DNA from: JBCBSZ01 sp039818945
GTDB taxonomy: Bacteria; Actinomycetota; Acidimicrobiia; Acidimicrobiales; Poriferisodalaceae
NCBI GenBank assembly: GCA_039818945.1
Contig: JBCBSZ010000004.1
Span: forward strand, 82,356-146,355
Direction of reading: 5' to 3'
Length of the DNA stretch: 64,000 nucleotides
The notes under the pieces were generated by a model. It searched no databases. It had not been told where the DNA came from and worked only from the letters and a program-made list of their open reading frames with translations. Both the position numbers and the translations under genes were made by a program. Shown here one piece after another: positions 35,186 to 43,338 of the stretch. Each line of letters begins with the position of its first letter. Position 1 is the first letter of the stretch.

Positions 35186-36238
35186 TCAGCAGTCGATGCA
35201 GGCGCCGACCGGCACGGTGACGGCCCGGGACTTCGCGCCGAGCCAGGGTGGGATCACGGCGCCGAACCCTCCCGCCGGTCCGCCGGCGGCGATGACGAGC
35301 AGGTCCTCGGGCGCGGTGAGGGCGGCGTACTCCCGCTCGCCCTTGTCGGCGACCGCGTTGGCCTTGCCGACGTCGGCCCACTCGCTCCGGCGCACCCGCG
35401 CCCGCTCGAAGACGTAGGAGCGGATGTCGGCCTTGGACCAGCCGGCGGCGTCGAAGTGGGCGCGGAGCTGGGGCGGGACGACCAGGGCGTAGTTGCCGGC
35501 CCAGATCGAGTAGTGGCGCATGTTGGCCCGGATCTCGGCCACGTAGGTGTCGAGGAGCTCGGCCGGGTCGGTCGTCCACTCGTTCATGACCTGGCGAGGA
35601 CCCATGGCGGCCATCACCGTGACCGCGGAGACGTGGGGGTCGCCGAGTCGCTCGCCGGCCAGCGACGGCCAGGGCGTGTGCGCTTCGTCCTCGGCGATGC
35701 AGAAGCTGATCTTGCCCGGGTGCCCGAGGGTGGCGCGATCGATCTCGCCGGGGCGCACGTCGAGGAGGTTGCCGAGGATCAGGCGGACGGCGCGGCCGAT
35801 GCACGTGCTGGCCCGGTCGCTGGGCCCGACGGCGTTGAAGGTGCCGTCCATGCCGATCTCCGTGCGGATCGGGCCGTTCACGACGACGAGGACGCCGCAG
35901 CCGCCGGTGCTGGCGGTGGCACCGTGGAGCAGGAACGACTCGTCGAGCATCGCGGTGACCGCGGTGACCACGACCGGGAAGTGCATCGGCAGGCACCCGG
36001 CCATGACCGAGTTCACGGCGAGCTTCTCCGCCGTGATCGGCCGGTGCCGCACGGGCTCGACGCCGACCAGGTGGTCGGGAGGGAGCACGGCCCAGTCGAG
36101 GCAGGCGGCCACCGCCTCGGGCGTCGGCGCCACGATCGGCAGCCCGTCGGTCCAGCCCTGGGCGTGGAAGTGCTCCTGGAGCGCCACGTCGTCGTCGAAG
36201 CTGACTCGGGCCGCGGTCAGGGTCCGGGTGTCGGTCAT
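35186..36238 (-). CDS. conserved partner protein of the UGSC selenoprotein (function unknown)
   Basis: A 350-aa soluble protein. Visible features are FHAQGWTDGLPIVAPTPEAV at the start, ITAEKLAVNSVMAGCLPMHFPVV, a GGCG-VLVVVNGPI segment, GHPGKISFCIAEDE and the C-terminal tail GACIDC, a CxxC just before the stop. Many Cys and Gly residues suggest a metal or redox site. The stop TGA is in frame with the UGSC gene six codons upstream of its ATG, so the two would fuse if the stop were lost. I cannot assign a reaction. Operon position says it acts with the selenoprotein. Confidence 0.75.
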   Translation of the reverse strand: MTDTRTLTAARVSFDDDVALQEHFHAQGWTDGLPIVAPTPEAVAACLDWAVLPPDHLVGVEPVRHRPITAEKLAVNSVMAGCLPMHFPVVVTAVTAMLDESFLLHGATASTGGCGVLVVVNGPIRTEIGMDGTFNAVGPSDRASTCIGRAVRLILGNLLDVRPGEIDRATLGHPGKISFCIAEDEAHTPWPSLAGERLGDPHVSAVTVMAAMGPRQVMNEWTTDPAELLDTYVAEIRANMRHYSIWAGNYALVVPPQLRAHFDAAGWSKADIRSYVFERARVRRSEWADVGKANAVADKGEREYAALTAPEDLLVIAAGGPAGGFGAVIPPWLGAKSRAVTVPVGACIDC

Positions 36239-36288
36239 GCGCTCGTCCCCCCTGCCGACGGCGGCTGCCTTCGCATGGTGGTCTAGTA

Positions 36289-36305
36289 TTCGACCCATGG
36301 TCGAA
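36289..36305. promoter_or_regulatory. TetR-type operator over the regulator's start codon
   Basis: TTCGACC and GGTCGAA are perfect 7-bp arms with three bases (CAT) between. The ATG at 36297 of the TetR gene lies within it, and the -10 TAGTAT (36284-36289) abuts it. It lies in the 58-base gap facing the selenoprotein operon, so one bound dimer could control both directions. Confidence 0.7.
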
Positions 36306-36902
36306 ACAGTCAAGACGGTGTCGGGGCGGGCATCGAGACGGCGGGAGCAGCGACGGGCGTTGATCATCGCCGCCGCCGAGGACGAGCTGCTCGAGTCCGG
36401 GGTCGCCGGCACCACCCTCGCCGCCGTGGGGGAGCGCGTCGGCCTGTCCAAGGGTGCGCTCTACTACTACGTCGACAGCCGCGACGACCTGCTCGCCCTC
36501 GTGCTCGACGACGGGCTGCGGGCGATCCGTGCGGAGGCCGAACGGCTGGCCGCCGGGACGTCGTCGCCGGTCGAGGAGCTCGTCGCCTTCGCCCGCGCCC
36601 ACGTGCGCTGCGCCGTCGAGCGCCCGTCGGGCCCGCTGATCGTCAGCAACGTCGACCTCCTGGCCGCCCACGACCGCACGGCCGAGCTGCTCCACGCCCA
36701 CGAGGAGTCGGCCCGCGAGGTCGTCGGGCGTGCCGTCGAGGCCGGCGAGCTGCGACCCGTCCACCCGGTCGTCGCGTCGTCGGCGCTGTTCGGGGCGCTC
36801 AACACCCTGTGCCGCACCTTCGACCCCGACGGCGAGCTCACCCTCGACGAGATGATCGACGCCACCCTCGACCTGCTGCTGGAGGGGTGGCGAGCGGGCT
36901 GA
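36297..36902 (+). CDS. TetR-family transcriptional regulator (selenoprotein operon)
   Basis: A 201-aa regulator with helix-turn-helix ALIIAAAEDELLESGVAGTTLAAVGERVGLSKGALYYYVDSRDDLLALV. It is divergent from the partner/UGSC/Rieske operon with 58 bases between starts. TAGTAT seven bases before the ATG indicates a leaderless transcript, and the start codon sits inside the operator. The ligand is unknown; the Rieske substrate or a downstream metabolite is the natural guess. Confidence 0.9.
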   Translation: MVETVKTVSGRASRRREQRRALIIAAAEDELLESGVAGTTLAAVGERVGLSKGALYYYVDSRDDLLALVLDDGLRAIRAEAERLAAGTSSPVEELVAFARAHVRCAVERPSGPLIVSNVDLLAAHDRTAELLHAHEESAREVVGRAVEAGELRPVHPVVASSALFGALNTLCRTFDPDGELTLDEMIDATLDLLLEGWRAG

Positions 36903-36909
36903 GCGGGCC

Positions 36910-37389
36910 TCAGGCGGCGGGGAGGTCGGAGGTCGCCGACCGATCGCGGGTCGTGAGCCAGGCGGTGAAGCTGGTGATGATGGCCGTCGCCGAGAAGAGC
37001 GTCATCAGGGTGCCGGGCACGAAGTTGACGTGGTCGCCCAGGTCGAGGAACACGAAGTAGCCGACGTCGGCGAGGCCGCCGACCAGCGCGGCGAGCACGA
37101 CGGCGGCGACCGATCGGCGCCAGATCCACACGGCGCAGACCAGCGTCACGATGCCGATCCAGGCCAGGTTGAACCCGTGCTGGTTGATGATGGCTCCGAC
37201 CGCGTCGGGGTAGTCCTGCTCGAGCGTCTCGGGTTCGACCGCATCGGCGATGCCCTGGACCGCCTCGGGGGTGTCGCGGGCCATGGTCACCACTCCGGCG
37301 AAGAGGTGGACCGCGCCCCAGACGACCCACAGCGAGGCGGCCAGTCGGAGGAGAACCCTGGTCCTCGGGGTGTCGGTGATGGTCGGCAT
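36910..37389 (-). CDS. four-helix membrane protein, function unknown
   Basis: A 159-aa protein with four hydrophobic segments (about 15-38, 70-90, 93-112, 120-140) and short loops. The first loop is acidic (PEAVQGIADAVEPETLEQDYPDAVG). No catalytic motif is recognised. A probable Rrf2 site at 37412-37429 lies just upstream, so it is likely a target of the Rrf2 gene next door. Confidence 0.7.
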   Translation of the reverse strand: MPTITDTPRTRVLLRLAASLWVVWGAVHLFAGVVTMARDTPEAVQGIADAVEPETLEQDYPDAVGAIINQHGFNLAWIGIVTLVCAVWIWRRSVAAVVLAALVGGLADVGYFVFLDLGDHVNFVPGTLMTLFSATAIITSFTAWLTTRDRSATSDLPAA

Positions 37390-37411
37390 CGTTGATCCTT
37401 TCCCTGATTCG

Positions 37412-37429
37412 TAACTGAACTGGTAGCGA
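37412..37429. promoter_or_regulatory. candidate Rrf2 site A
   Basis: TAACTGAACTGGTAGCGA lies 23 bases upstream of the membrane-protein start at 37389. It shares TAACnGnnCnGGTnGCGA (13 of 18 positions) with site B upstream of the Rrf2 gene itself. Confidence 0.55.
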
Positions 37430-37470
37430 ATTCGGGCCGAGCTCTGCGCCCGGCTGACGGCGGTGTGGCT

Positions 37471-37911
37471 TCAGCGGCGGCGCTGGCGGACGGCGGCGAT
37501 CACGTGGCGACGGACCTGGGCGTCCATCTCGGCGATGCTGACCGCATCGAGTCGAGCGAGCATCGCCTGCTCCGCGTCACCCATGACGCCGTTCACGAAC
37601 CGACCGAGGGCGGCGGCGACGGGGTTCGAGCACTCGTCGGGGTGTCGGCACAGGAGTTGGGGGTCGTCGCTGACGGCGGCGTAGGCGTCCAGGAGCGTGA
37701 TGTTGTCGGCCGAGCGGGCGAGCAGGCTGCCGCCGCCGGCGCCGCGACGGGTCTCGACCAGGCCGGCCCGTTGCAGCTTCGTGAGGACGCGACGGAGCAC
37801 GACCGGGCTCGTGCCATAGGTGTCGGCCATGATCTCCGAGGTCAGCGGTTCGCCGTCTCGCGAGGCGAGGAAGCCCAGGATGTGGAGGGCGACCGGGAAC
37901 TGCTGGTTCAC
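37471..37911 (-). CDS. Rrf2-family transcriptional regulator
   Basis: A 146-aa winged-helix protein. FPVALHILGFLASRDGEPLTSEIMADTYGTSPVVLRRVLTKLQRAGLVETRRGAGGG is the Rrf2 N-terminal domain. The usual cluster Cys trio is incomplete: only C-x5-C (CRHPDEC) is seen. It may thus bind no Fe-S cluster or sense something else. I prefer the GTG at 37911 (giving MNQQFPVAL) to the TTG at 37920, since family members begin at this point. Confidence 0.88.
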   Translation of the reverse strand: MNQQFPVALHILGFLASRDGEPLTSEIMADTYGTSPVVLRRVLTKLQRAGLVETRRGAGGGSLLARSADNITLLDAYAAVSDDPQLLCRHPDECSNPVAAALGRFVNGVMGDAEQAMLARLDAVSIAEMDAQVRRHVIAAVRQRRR

Positions 37912-37923
37912 GCCGACCAAATG

Positions 37924-37941
37924 TAACCGGTCAGGTTGCGA
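37924..37941. promoter_or_regulatory. candidate Rrf2 site B
   Basis: TAACCGGTCAGGTTGCGA, with half-symmetry AACC-N5-GGTT, starts 13 bases upstream of the Rrf2 GTG and lies in the gap facing the divergent HisA-like gene. It matches site A at 37412 in sequence and orientation. Confidence 0.55.
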
Positions 37942-37963
37942 TCTGCACGACTACGGTCGTTCC

Positions 37964-38698
37964 GTGACCGGGCGCTTGGAGCTGCTCCCGGCGGTCGATG
38001 TCCGCGGTGGCCGCACCGCACAGGTGGAGGACCACTCGGGTGCCGTGGCGCCCGAGTTGCTCGACCCGAGGCGTGCGACCCGCGAGCTCCAGCGGCAGGG
38101 CGCGGCCTGGATCCACCTCGTCGACCTCGACCGTGCCCACGGTCGCATCGGCCAACCCGCCCTCCTGGCCGAGCTCGTCGATCTCCTCGACGTGGACGTA
38201 CAGCTGAGCGGGGGCATCCACGACGACGACTCGCTGGCCGCGGCCCTCGCCACCGGATGCCGCCGCATCAACCTCGCCACCGATGCGCTGGCCCGTCCTG
38301 CGTGGTGTTCCCGGGTGATCGCCGATCACGGCGGCCGGCTCGCGGTCGGGCTCGACGTGCGGGGCCGCTCGTTGGTCTCCCGCGGGACCGGGGTCGAGGT
38401 CGGCGACCTGCACGACGCGGTCGCGTGGCTCGACGCCGCCGGCTGTGCCCGCTACGTGGTGACCGACGTCGACCGCGACGGATCGGGGCGGGGACCGAAC
38501 CTCGAGCTGGTTCGCACGGTCCGGAGCCTGACCGATCGCCCCCTCGTGGCCTCGGGTGGCGTCGCCGACCTGACCGACCTCGATGCGCTCGCGTCGCTGC
38601 CCGCACCCGGGGTCGAGGGCGTGATCGTGGGGACCGCGCTCTACGACGGCCGCCTCGCGCTGGCCGAGGCGCTGCGTCGGGTCGGCCCGCCGAGCTGA
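37964..38698 (+). CDS. HisA/PriA-type phosphoribosyl isomerase
   Basis: A 244-aa (beta/alpha)8 barrel of the HisA-HisF group: LLPAVDVRGGRTAQ with catalytic Asp, WIHLVDLDRAHG, VQLSGGIHDDDS, YVVTDVDRDGSGRGPNLEL with the second catalytic Asp and phosphate-loop ASGGV and VGTALYDG. It isomerises ProFAR in histidine synthesis, and actinobacterial PriA also isomerises PRA for tryptophan. No other his or trp genes are nearby. TACGGT six bases before the GTG supports a leaderless start. It shares a promoter region with the Rrf2 gene. Confidence 0.85.
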   Translation: MTGRLELLPAVDVRGGRTAQVEDHSGAVAPELLDPRRATRELQRQGAAWIHLVDLDRAHGRIGQPALLAELVDLLDVDVQLSGGIHDDDSLAAALATGCRRINLATDALARPAWCSRVIADHGGRLAVGLDVRGRSLVSRGTGVEVGDLHDAVAWLDAAGCARYVVTDVDRDGSGRGPNLELVRTVRSLTDRPLVASGGVADLTDLDALASLPAPGVEGVIVGTALYDGRLALAEALRRVGPPS

Positions 38699-38701
38699 GG
38701 G

Positions 38702-39229
38702 CTACTCGACGGTCCAGCCCTCGGGGATCTCTCCGCTGACGAGCTCGTGGGTGTCGGGGTCCTGCTCGATGCCCTCGAGGTGCTGCCACAACATCATCTG
38801 GTTGCCCCACGGATCGAGGAACGAGGCGTTGGCGCCGCCGAACTCCTTCCAGAAGTGGTTGCGCCACAGCTCGGTCCCACCGTTGGCCACGGCGGCGTCC
38901 ATGATCCGGTCCATCGAGTCGTCGTCGCTGATGAGCAGCCAGGGCCGCACCGTCCGGCCGCCGTCGTGGAGGCGGGTCGGCTCGGTCACGCCGCGAGGGT
39001 CGGGCGCCGCGGCGGCCGCGTTGTAGATCCCCATGTGGAGGTTGCCGGTCGGCCCCTGGCTGCCGTCGTCGACCTTGAAGTTCTGCCCCGGGACGATGCG
39101 CTTGAAGACGCCGGGGACGCGGTCCTCGATCTCCCACCCGAAGACCGCCTCGTAGAACGCCTTGCCGGCGTCGACGTCGTCGACCGGGATGTCGATGAAG
39201 ACCAGGATGTTGGGATACGGCGTGCTCAT
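38702..39229 (-). CDS. VOC-family (glyoxalase/bleomycin-resistance-like) protein
   Basis: A 175-aa protein with two betaalphabetabetabeta modules: VFIDIPVDDVDAGKAFYEAVFGWEIEDR at the start and a FLDPWGNQMMLWQ ending typical of the second module. VOC proteins bind a divalent metal and act as lyases, isomerases or resistance proteins, so the role here is unknown. TAGGGT six bases before the ATG supports the start. Confidence 0.85.
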   Translation of the reverse strand: MSTPYPNILVFIDIPVDDVDAGKAFYEAVFGWEIEDRVPGVFKRIVPGQNFKVDDGSQGPTGNLHMGIYNAAAAAPDPRGVTEPTRLHDGGRTVRPWLLISDDDSMDRIMDAAVANGGTELWRNHFWKEFGGANASFLDPWGNQMMLWQHLEGIEQDPDTHELVSGEIPEGWTVE

Positions 39230-39248
39230 GGGCCGACCCTATTCGACC

Positions 39249-40148
39249 TCACCGTGGCGATGAGCCGTAGTCGCCCCAGGGGTCGTCGCGCTCGCGGATG
39301 ACCTGACGGAACCCGCGGTCGGCGAACGACTCCTGCCAGCGATAGGCCTCCTCGGTGTGGCGGGTGATGCCGTCGAAGAACGTGCCCAGCATCTGGCTCG
39401 TCCGCAGGCCCATGTTCTCGAACGCCTGGTTGATGAGCAGCTTGTTGAGGGCGAGCTGGTTCGCCGGGATGTTCGCCATGCGGCGGGCCTCCGCCTCGGC
39501 CTCGGTGGAGATGTCGGCCGGGTCGACCACGTGGCTCACGAGCCCGATCCGGTGCGCGGTCTCGGCGTCGATGGCCCGTCCGGTGAGGAGGAACTGCTTC
39601 GCGTGCTCCAGCCCGAGTCGGTAGACCCACATCATCGTGGTCGGCGTGCCGAAGATCCGGCTGGGTGCGTACCCGATGTGCGCATCGGAGGCCATGTAGA
39701 GCAGGTCGGCGCACAGGATCATGTCGGTCGCGCCGCCGATCGCCCAGCCCGTGATCTCGCCGATGACCGGCTTCGGGCACTCCCAGATCTTCATGAACCG
39801 CCGGACGTTGTGACCCATGAACTGGTAGTCCCGAACGGGGTCCCAGGCCCCCGCCCGTGGCTCGGGGCCGTGCGCTCCGTACGGCGTCGTCCAGCGGGCG
39901 CCGTCGCCGTTGGCGTCGCTGCCGTCGTCCGGTGTGAGGTCGTAGCCGGCGGTCAGCGTCCCACCCTCGCCCCGCAGCACGATCGCCGCGACATCGGGCG
40001 ACTTCGCCGCGGCGTCGATGCCGTCGGCCACGCCCTGGATCACGGCATCGGTCAGCGTGTTCTTCTTCTCGGGCCGGTTCAACGTGATGATCGCGATGTC
40101 GTCGCGCTCGGCGTAGCGGACGGGTCGGTCGGCGTCGGTGTCGGTCAC
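39249..40148 (-). CDS. enoyl-CoA hydratase/isomerase family protein
   Basis: A 299-aa crotonase. AIITLNRPEKKNTLTDAVIQG, the oxyanion region IVLRGEGGTLTAGYDL and GEITGWAIGGATDMILCADLLYMASDAHIGYAPSRIFG are characteristic. Unlike classical hydratases it lacks an obvious Glu pair and carries a longer Asp/Gly insertion near residue 75, so it may act on an unusual acyl-CoA. The GTG start is at 40148. It is divergent from the Trm11-like gene. Confidence 0.88.
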   Translation of the reverse strand: MTDTDADRPVRYAERDDIAIITLNRPEKKNTLTDAVIQGVADGIDAAAKSPDVAAIVLRGEGGTLTAGYDLTPDDGSDANGDGARWTTPYGAHGPEPRAGAWDPVRDYQFMGHNVRRFMKIWECPKPVIGEITGWAIGGATDMILCADLLYMASDAHIGYAPSRIFGTPTTMMWVYRLGLEHAKQFLLTGRAIDAETAHRIGLVSHVVDPADISTEAEAEARRMANIPANQLALNKLLINQAFENMGLRTSQMLGTFFDGITRHTEEAYRWQESFADRGFRQVIRERDDPWGDYGSSPR

Positions 40149-40235
40149 GGGCTGCTCCCGGGTCGGCGGCTCGGCGACCCACGCTCGCGCGCCACCTCCC
40201 GGCCGCGCCCCTCCGGTGGTTACGCTCGGGCGCCG

Positions 40236-41234
40236 ATGCAGCATCGGATCTACCTCGAGACCGATCTGAACCGCGTGTTCACGAGCTCGCTCGGGTCGAT
40301 CGCCGCCGCCGAGCTCGACGTGGTGCTCACCCATCGCCTCGGCGCGCCGGGCACCGACATCACCTTCGTCGAGGAGGGCCGGTCGTCGTACCTGCGCTTC
40401 GGCTACGACGGCGACCGGTCGGCGCTGGCCGCCGAGCTCGGTCGGCTCTGCGCCACCGCGGCGGCGTTCGTCGAGCACTCGCCGACCTCGCTCGAACCCC
40501 TACCGGTGGACGACCGGCTGAGCTTCGGCACCGACCTGGTCACGACCCAGCGGTACAAGGGCAAGACCAACGAGCGGCTCACGCGGTTGCTGCTCAACGC
40601 GGCCATCGCCGTGCGAGGGTCCGAGCCGGGCGCCGACTGGTCGCTCCTCGACCCGATGTGCGGGCGGGGGACCACGCTCAACTGGGCGCTGCTGCACGGT
40701 GGGCGGGCGACCGGGCTCGACATCGACCGGCGGTCCCTCGACGATTACGCCACGTTCCTGGAGCAGTGGGCCAAGGGGCACCGCTTGCCCCACAAGATGC
40801 AGCGCTACAAGAAGACCAACAGCGAGAGCCGCCACTTCGACTTCACGGTCGCGGTGGACCGGCCCGGCCTCGCCGCCAAGGCCGCGCCCGACGTCAGGAC
40901 CTTCCACGCGCCGGCCGACGACGAGTCGCTGCGGGTCGGCCGCCACTCGATGCTGGTCGCCGACCTCCCGTACGGCATCCAGCACCGGGCCCGCCACGGC
41001 GGCCGCGCGCCGACCTCGGTCGGCGAGCTGGTCGAGCGGGTGTCGGTCCGCTGGCCGGAGCAGCTGGACCGGGATGCCACCGTGGCGCTGTCGTGGAACG
41101 TGCGGAGCCTGGCCCGCGAGCAGCTGGTCGAGACGATCGTCGCAGCCGGGCTGGAGCCCGTGCCGACCCTCGACTTCGCGCATCGCGTGGACCGCACGAT
41201 CACCCGCGACGTCGTCGTCGCGCGGACAGCGTGA
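40236..41234 (+). CDS. Trm11/UPF0020-like RNA or small-molecule methyltransferase
   Basis: A 332-aa Rossmann-fold methyltransferase. Motif I is LLDPMCGRGTTLNWALLHGG, the SAM-binding acid follows in GLDIDRRS, and motif IV reads VADLPYG, the N-methyltransferase (D/N)xPY type. It carries an N-terminal domain of about 120 residues, as in tRNA guanosine methyltransferases (Trm11/TrmG10 group). RNA is the probable substrate. The start follows TACGCT (40221-40226). Confidence 0.72.
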   Translation: MQHRIYLETDLNRVFTSSLGSIAAAELDVVLTHRLGAPGTDITFVEEGRSSYLRFGYDGDRSALAAELGRLCATAAAFVEHSPTSLEPLPVDDRLSFGTDLVTTQRYKGKTNERLTRLLLNAAIAVRGSEPGADWSLLDPMCGRGTTLNWALLHGGRATGLDIDRRSLDDYATFLEQWAKGHRLPHKMQRYKKTNSESRHFDFTVAVDRPGLAAKAAPDVRTFHAPADDESLRVGRHSMLVADLPYGIQHRARHGGRAPTSVGELVERVSVRWPEQLDRDATVALSWNVRSLAREQLVETIVAAGLEPVPTLDFAHRVDRTITRDVVVARTA

Positions 41235-41237
41235 CGC

Positions 41238-41660
41238 TCAGCTCGCCGCCGGCTCCTCGCGCTCCATCGAGACGGCCATGTCGGGGAGCGAGACCCACGG
41301 CTGGCGATCGAGGCACCACGCCTCGACGGTCGGCGCGACGTCCGACTTCTCGTCGAGGGTGCCGGCCTTGACCGCGATCACGCCGGCGGGCTCCTTGAGC
41401 GCCGAGTAGATCGGCGAGCCGCACGAGCCGCAGAACCGACGCCACACGAACACCTCGTCGGTGCCGTGGTCGCCCGGGTCCTCGTAGGTCGCGAGCTCAC
41501 CGTTCACGGCGAGCTGCGACTCGTGGGCGACCAGGTTGACCGAGAAGGCCCCACCGCTCTGGCGCTGGCAGTGGTCGCAGTGGCACACCGCCGTCGCGAT
41601 CAGCTCGCCCGAGAGCTCGTAGGTGATGGCGCCGCAGAGGCATCGTCCGGTCAGGCTCAT
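41238..41660 (-). CDS. GFA/CENP-V-family zinc protein
   Basis: A 140-aa Zn-binding protein of the glutathione-dependent formaldehyde-activating (Gfa) family. The ligands are CLCGAITYEL, CHCDHCQRQSGG and FCGSCGSPI. Actinobacteria lack glutathione, so the catalytic role attributed to Gfa is doubtful here. TACGTT lies seven bases before the ATG at 41660. Confidence 0.88.
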   Translation of the reverse strand: MSLTGRCLCGAITYELSGELIATAVCHCDHCQRQSGGAFSVNLVAHESQLAVNGELATYEDPGDHGTDEVFVWRRFCGSCGSPIYSALKEPAGVIAVKAGTLDEKSDVAPTVEAWCLDRQPWVSLPDMAVSMEREEPAAS

Positions 41661-41736
41661 GGCGGCGAACGTAACCGATCGGGCCGGATCCCGCCGTCTG
41701 TCGCGCGACTGTCGTCCGCTTCGGCATGATGGCGAC

Positions 41737-42345
41737 ATGTCGGAGGAGCTCGTCGGATACCTCGCCTCGGCGCTCGTCGTCGCCTCGTTGGCGATGACCT
41801 CGGTGGTGCGCTTGCGCTTCCTCTCGCTGGCCGGCTCGATCACCTTCGTCGTCTACGGCGCGCTGATCGGCTCGGTGCCGATCATCGTCACGAACGCCTC
41901 GATCGCCGTGCTCAACGTCTGGTTCCTGTCCAAGGAGCTGGGCGGCCGGCGCGACCTCGGCGCAGTCGTGGTGCCGCCTGACTCGCCGTTCCTGCTGGAC
42001 TTCCTCGGCCACCACGCCGACGACATCGCCCGGTTCCAGCCCGACTACGACCCGATCGACCGGCACTCCTTCGCGCTCGTGCTGACCCGCGACGGGCTGC
42101 CCGCCGGGGTGCTGCTCGGCGACCGGATCGAGGACCGCCTCGACATCCAGCTCGACTACGTGCTGCGGCCCTTCCGCGACTCCAGCCTGGGTCGGTGGCT
42201 CTACGGACGAGGGGCCGGCGTGTTCCGCAGCGCCGGCATCGACCGGCTCCGGGCGACCGCACCCACGGACGCCCATCGCAGCTACCTCACGCGGGTCGGC
42301 TTCACCGAGGACGCGGGCTCCGGGCACTTCCTCCGCTCGGTCTGA
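41737..42345 (+). CDS. membrane protein with YgjV-like N-terminus and GNAT-like C-terminus
   Basis: A 202-aa protein. Residues 1-70 form two or three membrane segments (YLASALVVASLAMTSVVRLRFLSLAGSITFVVYGALIGSVPIIVTNASIAVLNVWFL), like YgjV/inner-membrane proteins. Residues 85-202 resemble an acetyltransferase fold (LVLTRDGLPAGVLLG, LDYVLRPFRDSSLGRWLYG, LRATAPTDAHRSYLTRVGF). The acetyl-CoA loop is degenerate, so activity is uncertain. Confidence 0.65.
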   Translation: MSEELVGYLASALVVASLAMTSVVRLRFLSLAGSITFVVYGALIGSVPIIVTNASIAVLNVWFLSKELGGRRDLGAVVVPPDSPFLLDFLGHHADDIARFQPDYDPIDRHSFALVLTRDGLPAGVLLGDRIEDRLDIQLDYVLRPFRDSSLGRWLYGRGAGVFRSAGIDRLRATAPTDAHRSYLTRVGFTEDAGSGHFLRSV

Positions 42346-42378
42346 GGCGGACCCGTCGCTGACGTATCGTGCCGGGCC

Positions 42379-43335
42379 GTGACCAGGCAGGTGCTCATCG
42401 ACACCGACCCGGGCGTCGACGACGCGATGGCGATCCTCATGGCCTTCGCCTCGCCGGAGCTCGAGGTCGTCGGGCTCACGACGATCTTCGGCAACGCGGC
42501 CACCGACGTGACGACGGCCAACGCGCAGCGGTTGCTCGACGTCGCGGGACGACCCGAGCTGCCGGTGGCGCGTGGCGCGAGCCGCCCGCTCGTCACCGAG
42601 TACCTCGGTCCGGTGCCGCAGGTGCACGGTCACAACGGCCTCGGCGACGCGCCGCTCGACGAGCCGTCGTCCGGCCCGACCGACCTCGATGCGGCCGACC
42701 TCATGTGGCAGCTCGCCTCGGCCCGGCCGGGCGAGCTGACCCTGCTGGCGCTCGGGCCGCTCACCAACCTGGGGACGGCGCTCCAGCGGCACCCCGAGCT
42801 CGCCGATCTCGTCGCAGAGGTGGTGCTCATGGGCGGCAACGCCCTCGGACCGGGCAACGCGACCCCGGTGGCGGAGGCCAACGTGAACAACGACCCGGAG
42901 GCCGCAGACCTGGTGTTCGGCGCCGGTTGGGACGTGACGATGGTCGGCCTCGACGTCACCCACCGCGTGACCCTCGGGGGAGCGGCGCTCGACCGCATCC
43001 TCGCCGGTGACTCGCCGGGCGCACGGCTACTGGCGGGGGCGGTCCCGCTCTACCGGGGCTTCTTCGAGGAGACCAACGGCATCGACGGGATCTACGTCCA
43101 CGACCCGTCCGCCGTCGCCTACCTCGTCGAGCCGTCCGCGTTCATCACCTCGGCGTGGCCGATCCGCGTCGAGACCGAGAGCTTCAGCCGGGGCAAGACC
43201 TGGCCGAACCTCGGCAACACCGACGAGGCCACTCCGCCGGCGTGGCGCGACCGCCCGCTCGTCGACGTGTGCGTGGACGTCGACGCGACCCGCGTGCGCG
43301 CCCTCGTCGAGGAGCGGCTCGCCGGGAACGGGTGA
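42379..43335 (+). CDS. inosine/uridine-preferring nucleoside hydrolase
   Basis: A 318-aa calcium enzyme that hydrolyses ribonucleosides to base and ribose. The Asp cluster VLIDTDPGVDDAMAIL is at the N-terminus. VHGHNGLGD, the LTLLALGPLTNLGTAL region, MGGNALGPGNATPVAEANVNNDPEAA (Asn/Glu/Asp ribose contacts) and GLDVTHRV follow in the usual order. TATCGT at 42365-42370 precedes the GTG at 42379. Confidence 0.93.
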   Translation: MTRQVLIDTDPGVDDAMAILMAFASPELEVVGLTTIFGNAATDVTTANAQRLLDVAGRPELPVARGASRPLVTEYLGPVPQVHGHNGLGDAPLDEPSSGPTDLDAADLMWQLASARPGELTLLALGPLTNLGTALQRHPELADLVAEVVLMGGNALGPGNATPVAEANVNNDPEAADLVFGAGWDVTMVGLDVTHRVTLGGAALDRILAGDSPGARLLAGAVPLYRGFFEETNGIDGIYVHDPSAVAYLVEPSAFITSAWPIRVETESFSRGKTWPNLGNTDEATPPAWRDRPLVDVCVDVDATRVRALVEERLAGNG

Positions 43336-43338
43336 GCG

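Noticed and set aside
35186..35188. TGA after the CIDC tail of the UGSC partner as a second selenocysteine
   Set aside because: No SECIS-like stem with a GU loop follows at 11 bases, and a strong ribosome site plus ATG for the next gene lies directly after it; it is a normal stop.
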